NCBI RefSeq assembly: GCF_963662255.1
Contig: NC_085052.1
Location: forward strand, 28,654,654-28,718,653
DNA length: 64,000 bases
Reading direction: 5' to 3'
DNA from: Cinclus cinclus
Lineage: Eukaryota; Chordata; Aves; Passeriformes; Cinclidae
Positions within the stretch are counted from its first letter, which is position 1. The number at the start of each line of letters is the position of its first letter. Under the pieces are notes generated by a model that worked only from the letters and a program-made list of their open reading frames with translations, was not told the origin of the DNA and did no database searches. Shown here in pieces: positions 1-13,832 of the stretch. Position numbers and translations under genes: made by a program.

Positions 1-3000
1 CTTGACAGGATGAAATCTCCCCACCAAAAGCCATAACCACAGTCTTTCCTGCTAGAACTTGAATCCGTGTGAAGGTAATCCTTTTATTATGCCATGTGTA
101 GGGCACTCTTCAGCAATAATAATTGCTCTTCTATTATGCTGAAGAAATGTTTTGGTAACAAAAACACTTGTTGAGCCTCTGGTTGGAGAAGTTTGTAAGT
201 TGTACCTTTCAATTGTGCTAGAACTGAAAACCCATCAAAATGAGAAGCAGTAAGTAATGAGTTTAGTAATAATAAACAAATTGTCCCTTTTTCAACCACT
301 CTCTGCTTTCCCTTTTTTGAAAATCCTATCTATGCATTTTGTGCTTATCCAAGCTCAGTACAGGGCCCAATATGTTCAACAGTCAAACAAACAGCCAAAG
401 AAAACAGCCTGAGACAAATCCTAAGGGAAGCTCTTAGACTAGAATCCTCTGAAGATTTATAGGCCCTATTTACACGACTTCCCTATGCCAAAATATCTCA
501 ATTAGAGGCCAGGCTCCAGAGAGAAACCCCAGAGAATCAATCATGCCCACATTGCCCGATCACCAGCTGAGAGCAGATCTCAAGCAGCAATGTCATTTCC
601 CAGAGATCCCAGCTGCATCCCTATCATTAATATCTGTTTTTTCTGCTCTCCCAGTAGATGCAATGATATCACCATGAAAAAACACTGCTGCTGCCAGTCC
701 TATGGATGCCAAGATCTCTGGAGAGCTCTGCAGAGCAGCTGTTGCTCTTAGTAAACAGCCTAGAAAATATGCACCTCAGGTAGAAAAAAATCTTCCCTAT
801 TCCAATCTATCTCTAAAGAAAAGAAATTACTCTTTTTCGCTCATTTGTCATTGTTCTCTCTGCCATATAAACAAGTGCTACAGGGGGAAAACCCTAATAA
901 AGTTCCCTCTTTAGAGAAACAGAACAAATTCTGTTCTTAACACAAAGATTTTAAAAAGAAAAAAAACCTGCACATTGAACAACAAGTTAAAGTGGTAAAC
1001 AAAACATACTAATGTTCTTTCTAAGTTTTCTATTTATCCTCAGAATGCTTCAGTTGCTGCACACAGAATTTTAAGTACTGTATTTTCTTTAAAAACAAGG
1101 ATCATCATAATTTAGGACAAATTTGATTTTCTGGATAAGGAAGTAGCACTCAGCTTTCTAAAACAAGTGATTTTTTATTTAACATATAATTGAGTTTGCA
1201 AGTCAAGTTTTAAAGTAGCTGGGTTTTCAGAGCTGAGGATCTGAATGTCAGAATTTCAATTGCTTTTTTACCTGTATACACCATTCTCTAATAGTGGCTC
1301 CACAGCCACTCAGCAACTCTCAGATCAACACATTTAGAGCAAGACTATTTGTCCTAAGTTGTCTGGTGCAGCTCTTAATTCAGGAGCAAAGGAAAAAGAC
1401 AGCAATGAAATATAAAACAATGGGTTGAGGGTCTATTTTTGGCATTTGTTGGCTTTTGAACTAAAGCAGCAGCTTTAGTTCCTTGCACTCACAGCTCTGC
1501 TTTTCTGCTGGTTGCCCATCAGTGCTGAGTCTTGGGGACACTGTGTGACACATTGGCTTTTACCACAGCCTTGCCTAGCTCAGGGGGAGAAGCCTTTGAA
1601 GCAGCCTGGGGGTGAGATCCCAAGGAGGAGATCCTGGGGTTGAGATCCCGCAGGACACAGCCAGGGCCAGCTCGCTGTGGGGTCCCCACTGCTCCTGAGA
1701 AACTACCACAACACCCAAACAAGTGATTCCTCCCACGCTAGCATCGACTCATACCTTGCCAAAAGTCTACAGATTCTCCAGCCTTAATTATTCAGTCTTA
1801 AAGTAGTAGGTGTTCCACCCCATAACAAGATCCCTTATCTTGTAACTAAACATCTATGGCTCTCTCACAAAACCAGCACCAAGTGCTATTGTGTTCCAGG
1901 AAGAATTCTCCCCAAAGCTTAAGTAGAATGTAAATTTAATTGCATGTTTTTATGGAGAGGGAGGAGCTGGCATAGGGAAAGGGGGAAGTGTACTACAAGG
2001 GGAATAATGGGTTTTCAAATTCATCTAGTTTGATACACTTTATTATTAGAGACAGATAAAATTTAAACTATTTTGGTGGGCTAATTGCATTCTGATTTGA
2101 AGGCATGATCACATATCACAAAATTTAAGTTACTGTACTAGAATGAATGAACAGCATTCACAAAACCCACTAATGGAATCACAAGGTGATTATGGGAACA
2201 TTCATTTCAAGCACAGACATTTATCACCATGTTAGTTGCTTTTATTTTTTAGTCGTGAGAGAATAGCTGCTATCCCATACACCATATAAAGCTTCTGAAG
2301 TTTCTAAGAACTTGCTGCTGCAATATTAAAGTATTTCAAAGCTTTCAGTGCCTTTGTCTTCCTAGCAAATCTAAAAGCTTTGGAAAATCTAATTTTCTAG
2401 ATAGACAAAGAAATGGAACTCCATATCCATGGGGAAATAAAAGACTTTTGAAGCATCCCATTTCAAATCAATGCTGAGACTAAAGACATCTCCTCCCCCA
2501 TCCTCCTTTCTTGTTTTAGCAAGAAAAGGACCCCAAAAAAGTCAGCTTCATGATAACCAGTACAAACTTTCTAGACCACTGGGCATCTGAGAGCATCTGC
2601 AGAAGGTTTTCTGGGTAGGCAGTAACAGAGATACACATTCAATTCAAAAGGTGGCTGCTGGATCCTCTGTTCCACAAAGAAAACCAAAACTGTTTTTCTT
2701 GAAAAAAATCATTCCCACTTCAAGATAACCACCACCCTCCTGAGGTTTTGTGGGTTTGGGGTAGAAAGAGGAGAAGGCCCAGAATTACAAAGGGGCTCCT
2801 TAGGTTTGGACTACCTTATTTTGAGCCTCTGTGAATGGGCCTCACAATCCAAGTGCTGAATTCAACATTTACATTTCTTATAATCTTCTCATCATTCCTA
2901 GAGCCAGCACACTAGCCAGGATTCAGAACTGCACCAAGCAACAGACAACATGAAGGAAAGATGCATCTGAAGTCCCAGCCCTTTCTTCTGGAGTTTGACT

Positions 3001-6000
3001 CTGAACTCAAGTCAATAAAATTCTATTTCAACACCTGAAAGTCACACCTGGGCTTCTGCACTGCAGTATTTGACTGCCAATAAGTAAATCACATCTTTCC
3101 TCTGGCAAGAATGGAAGAGGTGGACATCCAAGTGCACTTCACACAGTGATTTTCATGCAAAATTCACAGCTGTTCCCTATGGCGGCCAAGGGCCCATTGG
3201 TGTGACCCGGAATGCTGTGACCCTCCTGGAGAGAGGTGTCACAAGAGGCAGCCATCGAGGGGGCTCACTGGCACTTCTCTGGCTGCAGGATGACCTCAGC
3301 AAGGGGGGGTTGGCAGCCTGCAGCTGCACATGATCAGCTCTTATCAGTGAATGCCAGCTCTGTGATTTCAGCTCTGCCTTGTGAGGCTATGCCAGGCCAA
3401 CTCAGGGACAGAGAGTGGCTGTGGCTCTTCCACAGGGGTAGGCTTTAGTGTCCAGCAGCTCCCTGGTGAACTGGGGAAAAGCTGGGTTTTTTTGGGGGAA
3501 AGCAAAGGTGGTACCAAAGGGGGAGAGACCAATGGGTTACAAAGGATCGACATGGGCACCAAAGCATGGTGGGATGGCTGAAGCCCTTGAGATGGCTCAG
3601 GATGGCAAGGAGGATGTGCCCATCTAAGGTGTATCTCTCCAGGGGAGGGTTGAGGTAAGCTTATCAGCCTCCACAGTTCCCTGAGAATTAGGACTTTGGT
3701 TTTCACTGAAGCATCCATGTGAGCATCCAGCAGCAAGTCATGAAAGCAGACTTATTCTTGCTGTTTCCTGGCCCTGGAGCTCCCACAGCAGTTTTCTCAC
3801 AGTGCAGGACAGCACACTTTCCTCTGATGGCCACGGAACAACAAAAACAAAAAAATTGTGCAGAAACTCTCAGCTGTAATTTGATCTGACACGAAACCCT
3901 GCTGGCCAGTGCATTGCAGCAGCAGAGTCCCTAAGACTCTTTCTTTTTTCACTGTCACTTTGGTTTCCCTCAGGACAACCTGATATCACTTCAATTTTAT
4001 TCCCAGACTTAAGAGGGTTTTTCGTTAATTCACTTTCAAGCACTGCACTAAATTTAAATCAGAACATTTTACAGCTTCACTTAATGTGCTTTCCTGTTTT
4101 GTAGCTCTATGTTTTCACCCTTTTTTTTGCCTCCAAAAGGACCCCATGGTGACGAATGCAATCAAGTTCTAGTGATGCAATGAAGTTATATTACTGCTGT
4201 GATTCCAGTTTGTGTTCCCATGTGCAAAGCCATTACTGCATCGTCTCCCTAAAATTGCATTGCTAGGTTTTCTTCTGGCCATTGGGACCAGAGTGATCTG
4301 GTTTGTTCCTTTGATAATATTGTATGCATGAGAGGGCACTGGGTGCTCCTGCTCCTCCATTAAACACCACAGGAGCCTGGGTAATTCATTTGTTCATTGT
4401 CTGAAAAGCACAGAAATCCATATTCATTTTCTAAGATTTTCTGTAGGATCCTTGTGACATATTCCAAGGGCTGGTGGCAGGGGGACAGCCATGAGTGTCA
4501 CACCAGCTCCCCTTAATATAAGAAATCTTAATATGATCCATACGTTGATGGTTTCAAATTAGCTCTTAATGCAAGGCTATTGTCACACACTCTCAGCTTC
4601 AGAGGTAGAGAGGTACAAGAGTTAACAGCTTTTCCCACAGTTACATTTTTCCCCCTTTCCCACACTTCAGTGTAATTAAACCCCTTGTTTATGAGAGAGT
4701 GCTCAGATCCAGCACAGCCCTAACAGTCTGTCCACACCCAGGTGAAGGCTGCAGGAAAATCCATCATCCCAGGGACCCAGTTTTGTGCAACTAAAGTGAT
4801 GAGGCCCCGAAACAACCCTGCTCATTGTGTTTGTCCTGTGAGCATGCAGGGAGGTGAGAATGACAGGCAGTAGCTCCCAGCATCCTTCCACACTTGGTCG
4901 TGATGATAAAATACTCGTGAGTTGGTAACAAGCCCAGCAGCCTCCTCCAGGTTGAAGCTATCAATCATCTCCAGCACAAGCTCCTCACAGCGTTTGCAGA
5001 GAAATCTAAGAGCCCTAAACCATCCCAGCCAGCTTTACTGATAATTTTCTCATTTGCTTTTATATAAGTGAAGTTACCTTAGCCACAGCTCAGCCTGAAC
5101 ATTTTTTAGATGTGCCTCCTAATTGGACTGGCTCAAAATAAGCACCCAAAAAGCCCCAGGAAGGCCCTTAACTATTCTGCAAAATAAGGATATCCAAACT
5201 TTTCACATGTCTGTTTTCTATTTTATTTGCTCCAAGAATTCCAACTTATCCATGTATGTTATTTCCCTCTTTCAAAGTAAGAGTTGCATATAAATGGAAG
5301 AAGAGTTCAAAAATGGCACCACTGCTGTTACAGCATGAGCAGACTATAGCAGCAGCACTTTTTAAAAATATGTCTGTGGAGTGCCTAGAAATTCTAATAA
5401 GGAGCAAGCCCTTACTATGCTAAGTTGTACAGTAACTCAGAAAAAGCCTTGCTGCTGCCTCACAGACTTGTAGGCTAGTATTTTGTTATTTTTACTCCAA
5501 CATCTTTACTCGCTGCCACACTGCCGCTGGCTGGGATGATAGTTTTAGCCTCTCCTACAGCAAAGAGTAGAAATTAGTAGGAAAAAAATTGCTTTTATAT
5601 TTACTGCTTGTAAATGTAGTTACTAGTATTTACTAGAAACTGTACCAGTTACAGTGACAACTAGTTGCTGATAGAAACCAGCCGTTCTGCCTTTTTTTAA
5701 GCTAGCAGCAATTGCAATGGTATAAGGAAAGAAAGACCAGACAGAGCTATTCTGTCATATCTAGGTGAAAGTTACTGGAAGCTATTACATCAGAAGTTTA
5801 TAATCAAGGTATCAGTGTTTCACGGTCCCATTTCCCAAAAGTTTGTCAAATCACTAAGAATGTGCTTCATCATTAAATTTACAGCACAAACCCATACCCT
5901 GCAGCAAAATTAAATCTGGCTTAAATAATTTTATTTCTCCATACCTTCCACTTTTGCAGGCTGAAACACTCCATTACCGCCTCCCTTTGTGACATCAGCT

Positions 6001-7993
6001 GAAGTTTTCAGATGTCACACAGCCTTTATCCCATGATGAGAATTATTTTTTTCAAGTATTTTAAGCAGAAGCAAAATCAGCCTTGGTGCAAATGGCATGA
6101 ATAAAGGGTACAGTGTGCAATCTGCACTGCCTGGAACTGGCACGTGTCAGCTAAGCTGTTGGTGCTGTCAGGAAGGAAGTGTCAGACTGTTGGATCAGGA
6201 TTTGCTCATACTCCATGAGGCTTCCTAGGTGATCAGCCCTGCTGGGTGCTCACTTGGGTTTCTCAGGGCAAAAGGAGGAGGCAGAGAGATGAAGAAATGC
6301 TATTTCGGGCAGCAACCATGAAAGATGGCACAACTGAGACACATCCTGTTCTACAAAGCACCTTCTCCCACAAACCATCCATACCCACGGCTGGGTCGTG
6401 TTTGAGCTCTGTGGCTGCTGTGTTCCTGCTGGACCTTAAATGTGCTTTGCGTCCATCTCAGGGAGTAACAGGTCCCTCCCTGTTTAAGGTGCAAGCTGGT
6501 CCCTGCCTACAGGACGCTTGTTTGCAACAGGGAAGGTCATGACCATGGGGACAGCGTGAGGAGGTAGCATCCTCACTGGAAAAGCACCACGTCCCACTGG
6601 ATGCAGGAGCTCTTTTTGCAGAGCTTTCCATTGCTCTGGAGAGCCTTCTGCAAGAGTGTGCAAATTCTAAATGCCACAGACTTGACATTTTTATGTCTTT
6701 ATTTAAAAATCGTATTAGAAACAATGGCTGCACACCCAAATTATTTGTTGGGACCCTTGCTAAATGTTTGCATGACATTAACCTACCGGCTCATGTTTGG
6801 GCCCTAAACATAAACATCAGCAACACTGTTCCAGGCAATACCACATTAATCCTGCTGCTTTCTGGGAAATTCAGGAATGCACATTCATTTCACCACTGAG
6901 CTTGATCCTGCTGCACAATACCTATATTTTCACTTAAACTTCTCTGATACATGGAATTATTTTGGTGCATGGATAACGGAGGTGAGGAAAATTCAGTCTT
7001 AATGTGACAAATACAGCCCCAGGTGTAACAATCCTAGCTCTAACAGATGTGATAGACCAGGGAAAATTAAATAAAATATTTTTGCTTTAAAAAAAAATTA
7101 TTATCCTTTTGCAGCATTTCAGAGCCAGGATGGCACTAGGAACAAATATCTGCTCCCATTTTGATTTTGGATCAGGATCCTCTCCACAGGAGTCTAAAAC
7201 AACCATATGAAGTTGATCCAAATTCTGTTTGGAAATCATTGGGAGCCTATAGACCATCTCTGGTGTGTGTCAGAAGAGCTCATTGGCTGCCAAAGAACAA
7301 TTGTAAAGATGAAGAACATCCAAACCCTAACTCACAGTTTTATTGATTCATAAACAAGTTTTACTGCGCAAAAACATTTCTAGAGGCTTTTACTTCTTTA
7401 TCTGGGTTTCCTCATATCTTGACAAATTTAAATTTCTGCTGGAAAACAGAGCAGCAATGACTGAATAAACGTCTGTACTTTAGTGATAAGGGATCAATTA
7501 GCAAGTTGTGCAGGCTGTTGCTGTTCAGTGTCTGCTAACTAAACTAAATTTTCTGTGGCTGTGAAAGCCTAACTCCAACTAACTGTAGCAGTACTTCATA
7601 CCATATGTTTCTGGAGTTTACTGTCACCTCTTTAATTCTGATGCAACATTTGAAAAAGAGAGAAGGAAGAGTTAGTGTTTGCTGATGCTCTCTTTTTTTT
7701 TTTTTCAGTATGGTCCAGTGAATAGCAACTGTTCCAACTTACATTGACCCAGTAAATGATCACTGAAAAACATAATTAAGCATATTTGCCATACATGTAA
7801 CTGCAGGCTGGGGAGCTACCTGTTCCTTCTATGACAGACAAGTGCTATGAGTATGTTCCAGACATTAATCCATACTCTCAGGTGTTGAGATCCTGAGGCA
7901 GAAGCATGGAAACCCTGCCGGTTTTGCACATTGGAAGAACAACACAAAACCAGAAGTCTTGGTGGAAGTCACAGAGAAAAACTGTTTTTCAGG
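1..7993. other. Unique AT-rich sequence, no gene seen
   Basis: No exon, RNA gene or recognisable transposon was found on either strand. Open frames here are at most 122 codons, overlap one another on opposite strands, and show no family motif. Two stretches are richer in G+C than their surroundings (about 1480-1720 and 3180-3620), but neither matches a family I know. A 13-T run at 7693-7705 followed directly by CAG looks like a splice acceptor, but no open exon follows it. I read this as intergenic or intronic sequence. Confidence 0.6.
7989..7993. repeat. Possible decayed target-site duplication of LTR A1
   Basis: TCAGG lies just left of the LTR and CCAAG just right of it at 9062-9066. Both differences are transitions. 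Three of five bases matching is weak evidence. Confidence 0.25.
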
Positions 7994-9061
7994 TATATTG
8001 GGTTTGTGTGGTCAGGTTTTGATATGGAAGGCTACAGGTGTGGCTTCTGTGATCAGCTACCAGGTTTCCTCCATGTCCAGTAAAGCCAATACTATCCTGT
8101 TCCGGGATAGAGCTGCCACTGGCCAAGGCTGGGCTGATCAGGAATGGTGGTGACACCCCAGCGATAACAGATTTAAAAAGAAAAAAAAAAACAAACGTTT
8201 TTCTGCAGTTGTAATTGGGTCCAGAGCAGAGTAGGGCGAGGATATGTGAGAGAACAGCTCTGCAGACATCCAGGAAAGGGCAGGAAGAAGGGCAGGAGCT
8301 GCTTCAGGCAGCAGAGCCAGGATTCCCCTGAGATTCCGTAGGGAAGCCCATGGTGAGGCAGCTGTGCCCCTGCAGCCCTTGGAGGGCATGGGAGTGCAGA
8401 GATCCACGTGCAGCCCCTGGAGGAGCCTATTCCAGAGCAAGGGGATGCCCAAAGGGGGCTGTCACCCCTTGAGAGAGCCACACTGGAACAGGGTCCTGGC
8501 AGGGACCTGTGGACCCCTTGGAGAGAGGACCTCATGCTGGAGTAGGTTTGCTGGAAGGACCTGTGACCCAGGTTGGAGCATCCTGTGCTTGAAGGACTGA
8601 GCCTGTGGAAGAGTGACCCATGCTGCAGCCATTCACAGTTGGATGCAGGTTGGAGAAGTTCCCAGGGAACTGTTTCCCATGGGAGGGAACTCATGCTGAA
8701 ACATGGGAAGGACTCCAAGTCCCCTCCCTGAGCAGCAGTAGAAATAACATGTGATGAACTGACTATAACTCCCTGCAGCGCTGGGGTAGGAGGTAGAGCT
8801 GAGAAGGAGGGAGGGGTAGGGGGAAGGTATTTGTAAGGTTTCATTTTACTTCTCATGATCCTGCTCTGGTTTTGCCGGTATTAAATTCAATTGATATCTC
8901 TAATTCCAGCCTATTTGTCCCATATGGTATTTGCTGAGTGATTTCTCGCAGTCCTTATCTCAACCCTTTGCTGTATTTTATCTCCCCTGTCCACTTGTGG
9001 AGTGGAGAGACAGGGAGGCTTTGGTGGGTGCCTGGCATCCAGCCAGGGACAACCCGCTACA
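7994..9061 (+). mobile_element. Solo LTR of an endogenous retrovirus, family A copy 1
   Basis: A roughly 1.07-kb LTR on the plus strand. The 5' edge reads TATATTGGGTTTGTGTGG, close to the start I recall for a common avian ERV LTR (TGTATTGGGTTTGTGTGG, with the terminal TG changed to TA). The 3' edge runs through GGCATCCAGCCAGGGACAAC and ends CTACA. The middle holds degenerate roughly 40-50 bp units built on GGAAGAGTGACCCATGCTG, as in the related copy at 39480-40490. An ATTAAA polyadenylation-type hexamer lies at 8880-8885. No retroviral gag, pol or env sequence flanks it, so it is a solo LTR. The flanks TCAGG (7989-7993) and CCAAG (9062-9066) share only 3 of 5 bases and may be a decayed target duplication. 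A 227-codon antisense open frame inside it (8173-8856) has no known domain. Family assignment is from memory, not a database search. Confidence 0.75.
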
Positions 9062-10409
9062 CCAAGCTAACTTGCAAATCCTCTTCCTTAAGCTGTTGAT
9101 GCCCATTCAGTATCATAGTGAAGGCTGAAATGGCCTCAGGATCTTGCAGTATCTGCTGGAAAGCCCTGGGTTGTTCTACCCCTGAAGAGATAACAGCCCA
9201 AATCAGCAGAGCAGAAAAAGGGATAAAGCCACAAACATGGCTGAACAACTTCATCGGGCTGATGTACTTGGGAAGGAGCAACATATATTTTCCAAATTAC
9301 ATAGCTTAGTCTTCATCTATGCCTGTCCTCAGAAGAAAGAGCAATAAAGACAGAGTGTGGCTTCCAGGGAAAGCTCTTACATACATACTTGTTGGACTAT
9401 GAATTGAGATCTACACACTAAATCCTCACACTAAGCCATGCCAAAATATGATCAAACATTCCTCATCTTCATGTCTATTACACTGGACATTCTTCAGCTT
9501 ATCATTCACCTGCACACTCATACAAAGAGACAAGTCATCATCTTTTAGGATTTCCCAGTACAGCCAGACACACAAAACATATTTTCTCATTTTCTTTCTG
9601 AAGGCTTTGCTGAAGTTATTGAAACTGGAGAAGTCCCAGCACTTGCTGCAAGGCAAATTCACTGACCTGTTTAATCACGCTGGAGACAGAGGTGTTTTGG
9701 TGCAGCAGGCCAGTAAAATGCTGTGTGCCTCCACATCTATTTGCACACAATTTCCCAGGTGAGATTATGGATATTTACTAGAGGCTTCATTATTAAGGTC
9801 ATTTTGGGATGTTTTTAATTCTGATCTACTACCAGTAGAGAATCTGAATATGTTTATTCATATCAGCTAGACACATTAGGGTCATGGCAACCTGGAACAC
9901 AGAAAGAATTTTGACTTTGCTTTATATTGCTGACAACCTGGATAGACCTACAGCTCCCTGCTCTTCATTTCCATCCAAAGCTGGAGCTGCAGCAGTTTCA
10001 CAACAGCATGTGCTGGGCTTGTACCTCTATTTACAAATGAAGGGAAGGTTGCAGAGTAAAAACATATTGCTACCAAAAGTCATGTACCACTTTGAAGACT
10101 TTTACAAGCAAGTTAAAATTTAAATCAGAATGAATGGGTAAACTCTCCACAACTTCTCTGGCACAGCCAAAGAGTAGAAAAGCAGAGAGGAAGGAGCAAA
10201 GGATGTGGTCCCATGGCTATGGTGATCACTGCAGCCTTCAGGAATCAGACATGCCATTGACTATCTGTCTCAGAAGCCACCAAGAATTGCAAAAGCAAGG
10301 GCACTTTACAGAGCACCTATTTGCAAGTGGTCAGTCAGGCACTGAAGCAGTTGTTGCAGTTCCTCAATGTTCCCATGGATATCGGAGTGGGCTTGGGAGC
10401 TGCAGTGGC
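9062..10409. other. Unique sequence, no gene seen
   Basis: Lies between LTR A1 and the CR1 fragment. Short open frames of up to 104 codons on both strands show no motif. No repeat was recognised. Confidence 0.55.
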
Positions 10410-10885
10410 TGCAAGCTCCAGTGGTCACTGGTAGTATACCCCAGGGATCAGTGCTGGGGCCAGTCCTCTTTAATATCTTCACTGATGATCTGGATGAGGG
10501 GATTGAGTCCTCCATCAGTAAATTTGCAGATGACACCAAGCTGGGAGCACGTGTTGAACTGCTGGAGGGTAGGAGGACTCTGCAGAGAGACCTGGACTAG
10601 GCTGGATAGATGAGATGAGTCCAACAACATGAAGTTTAACAAGTCCAAGTGCCAGGTCCTGCACTTTGGACACAACAACTCCCTGCAGTGCTGTAGGCTG
10701 AGGACAGAGTGGCTGGACAGTGTCCAGGCAGTACCTGGGATAATGGTTGACAGCTGACTGAACATGAGCCAGCAGTGTGCCCTGGTGGCCAAGAAGGCCA
10801 ATGGCAGACCAAGACCAATGGCCTGTGGCCAGCAGGAGCAGGGAAGTCATTCTTCCCCTGTACTCAGCGCTGCTGAGGCCACCTG
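10410..10885 (+). pseudogene. CR1 LINE fragment: ORF2 reverse transcriptase C-terminal remnant
   Basis: Dead CR1 non-LTR retrotransposon on the plus strand. Translation of about 10430-10597 gives the hallmark RT blocks: a [14 protein letters not shown] segment, then [20 protein letters not shown] with the catalytic F-A-D-D, then [12 protein letters not shown]. The frame ends at a TAG at 10598-10600, inside what is normally continuous ORF2. Further CR1 matches continue in other frames: a FNKSKCQVLHFG-like stretch near 10630-10670, MSQQCALVAKKANG at 10764-10805, and the following CAGCAGGAGCAGGGAAGTC stretch near 10830. The frame is therefore broken by at least one stop and by frameshifts. The endonuclease and N-terminal RT regions are absent, the usual 5' truncation of CR1. 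It cannot encode an active enzyme. Confidence 0.9.
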
Positions 10886-11353
10886 CTTTGGCGACCAGCT
10901 GAGAGATTGTATTATCAGCCCAGTCTCAAGAGTGCCCACAAGGTATCAGCTGAAATCTCTTTTTTCCAGCATTTACAGGAAAACAATTGTTCTGACATGG
11001 AGCTCTTATTCTTCTTTAAAAATTTGTTTTCTCGTTCTTGTTGAAATTGAGCTACTTCAGCATCAGGGTGCCAAAATTAGTAATTCCACTGGCAGTATGG
11101 TTTTCAGCTTTCCTGCTGGGCTCCAGCCCCTCTCTGGGACAGGTCTTAAGCACCCCTTGTTGCACTTACACATGGCTGAACCAAAGGCAGGTAAAGATAT
11201 TTGGTCATACCTTTTTAGTGTGGGAAGTAATAATGTTACTATATTTGTGTTATAGATTTCTTCCTATAAATCTTCAACACAACAAGAAATCCCAGCCACA
11301 CAGGATGATCTGCACCACTCAAGGGCATTTTTGGGTGAAATGCAGCTACATTT

Positions 11354-12022
11354 TCATATACAAATTGGTAACTCCCAATTGAAATGGGAAGTTCTGCAGC
11401 CCCAAGTAGAATATTTTGCTCTAAATAGGACCCTTGCCAATATAGGAAGGGCTACTCCAGTGAGACTTCCTATCACAGGATTTCCACTGTTGTCAGCATC
11501 TGTCCAAACTACTGCCAAGAGCCTCTTTGAATTGAGCAGCTCATAAGTGATTGCTGGTGTGCACCAAAACAAGATTAATTCCACAGTTTTATTTGCATAT
11601 TTAATTAAGACTTTGATGATGCCCTGGTGATTTGTGCCTGAAAATAACTGTTGACTTTTGCCACAGGTGCTGACCATCAGACCTTCACCCTGATGGACTT
11701 TCTCATCTTCCTTTCTCACCAACCAGGTGCAGTCCCTCTCAGCCCTCACTACCTGCACTGCAGTGCTGCCACTCCAGTCTGTGGCATTTAATGCCATTAT
11801 TCTGTTTGTGAACAGGCACTGCCAGCAGCTCCTCATGCCCTGTAGCACCATGTTTCCTCTCAGACAGCTTTGCCAGTGAGCACAGCACCACCCTGCACCT
11901 CTGGGTGAGCTTGGAAGTGCCACACTTGCCTTTGCACTTTCTTCTTGCCTGCAGTGCCTCTCACGAGGCTGGCTGACAGCACCTTGACATTTAGAATGTG
12001 ATGCAATTCTGCATGCAAACAA
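11354..12022 (-). other. 222-codon open frame of unknown meaning
   Basis: Minus-strand frame from an ATG at 12020-12022 to a stop at 11354. It is one of the two longest frames in the window (222 codons). The deduced protein has no signal peptide, membrane segment or motif I recognise. It is rich in Cys, Trp and Arg in its first third, which is what GC-richer noncoding DNA tends to give when translated. There is no evidence of splicing partners, a promoter or conservation. It is most likely a chance frame, or part of an unrecognised old retroposed sequence. Confidence 0.15.
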
Positions 12023-12718
12023 TATAATAAAGCTCGTTATGAATTTAAAGCGGTCACTTCTGTCACCACAAACTAAATCGAAATGGAATGCAGTATTTCT
12101 CTACATAATTATATCCATATGCTAATGGCAAAAGATTGTGTCTTGTATAAGATTTATCAAAGTAAACTGAATTCATTTCATAAGCATCTCAGTGCTGCCT
12201 ATCCAAAGTGGTGTGCTCTGCCAAATATACCACATAAAAGCTCCTAAATAGTGAATATACTTGAGGCATTTACCAAAAATAACAATTTTTTTGAAACTTG
12301 CTTATTCAAACCAGTTTAGCACTTCACCTTGTAGTTTAAATTAAAAAAAAAATAAGTTCTCTGATGATATTTTAATTATCTTCAAAATGGATAAAAAACA
12401 TAGTTAGGGTCAATTTCCAAGGACAATAACAGTAGACAAAAACCACATTTATATTTTAAGTTCCACAATGATAGCAAAATTTTCCCAGCACACTGACATA
12501 GACATAACACTGATCACAAATCTAATAAAAAGCATACAGAGCTGAGTGGTTCCAGTGTTGCTTCTGATAAATAAAGGCCACACCATATCTCCTTTCAAGG
12601 CTCAAATTAATATCTGAATATCATGAATACATAGACTTTTTCACCTGGTACAGATTTACTGGGAAAGAATATAGGTAAGCAACTAAAGTGCAGCCCCTCT
12701 CCAGTGACAACACATTGT

Positions 12719-12748
12719 TCCCCTCCCTCCCTTCCTCCCTCCTCTTCA
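12719..12748. repeat. Polypyrimidine (CCCT/TCC) low-complexity tract
   Basis: Nearly pure C/T run of about 30 bases with CCCTCCCTCCC-type units, seen directly. Confidence 0.8.
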
Positions 12749-13832
12749 TCACAACATAGTTACATTCTGTAAGTTATCTGAAAATAAGGCAGAATGGTAT
12801 CATTGCACTTTTACTTTGTGGTTATGATTTTTAGATTTATAATTTACTTTTCCAGTAAATGCACTCAGCATGATCTGTCTCTGCTTTTAAGTACAAAACT
12901 AATTAAAACTCTAACAAGTTACAGATCCTTATGAAGTCATCCTGGGTCTTAGGTTTAGTTTCAGGTAAAGGCACTTGAACAGAGGTGTTCGCGTGCACTC
13001 TGTGTCTTTAGGGTCTGGCTGTAACCCCCAATCAGTGCAGTCAGAGACCATCTAAATATGACAAGTCCGTCAGAGTGGCACTCTAGTTGCCCCTCTGCTG
13101 TACCCAGCAACATTCTAGGTGCCCCTGAGCCTCCAGCTGAAAGTACAAAAAGACACAGATCCTCCCTGAATGCCCCACACCTGCCAGGTGTGTGCAGACA
13201 CTGTAGATCCTGCAGGGCACCCCAGACAAGGGGTGTGTGTCAGCACAAGACAGCTGTGCTGACACAACCAAAACCCCTCTTTGGGCACCTGTTTTAAGAT
13301 AGGCCCATCTGCTTTACCGACCTGCTCTCTCTAATGGGAGCTGAGACACTTGACTCCCAAGCAGACATTTACTGTGACTTCGATGGTGTTCCCTGGAGTG
13401 AGTCCCTTGAGTCAGCATGGAGAGAGGTCCTGACACAGCCCTGAGAAGCAGAACAGCATCAGCAAAACCCAGAACTTCTTCGTTCGGATTCCCAGATGAG
13501 CTGCTTGAAAACCAGAATAAAGCTTTCTCTTGAAAATGTGTTTTTCATAGTCTCATTTTCTGAACAGGTTGAAACAGACAACAATATCCCCTTGGCTACT
13601 GCCCTCAAAAATGAGATTGCCCTCAGAGACATGGCACTACCATTTTCAGAACAAGTGCTGATTAAAGGGTGAGAGTGTGAGCCACAGAACAAAACAGGTT
13701 TTCCAGCACACAGCCATAGGCAGCTACAACTACTTGAGGCTTCATTTAGAGCAGAATGGAGAGGGAAACTTTTGTAAGCTGTTAGTATATCCAGTAGTAT
13801 AATTAAAGCTGATTAATGCTCACCAGTCAGCA

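Noticed and set aside
7691..7760. Splice acceptor (T13-CAG) and an exon; a short Thr-Tyr-Ile-Asp-Pro stretch recalled Eph receptor juxtamembrane sequence
   Set aside because: Only five residues match, the frame stops within about 15 codons and no donor site follows; homopolymer T plus CAG is common.
8173..8856. 227-codon minus-strand open frame
   Set aside because: It lies wholly inside the plus-strand LTR A1 and is antisense to its repeat units; Ser/Pro/Leu-rich with no domain.
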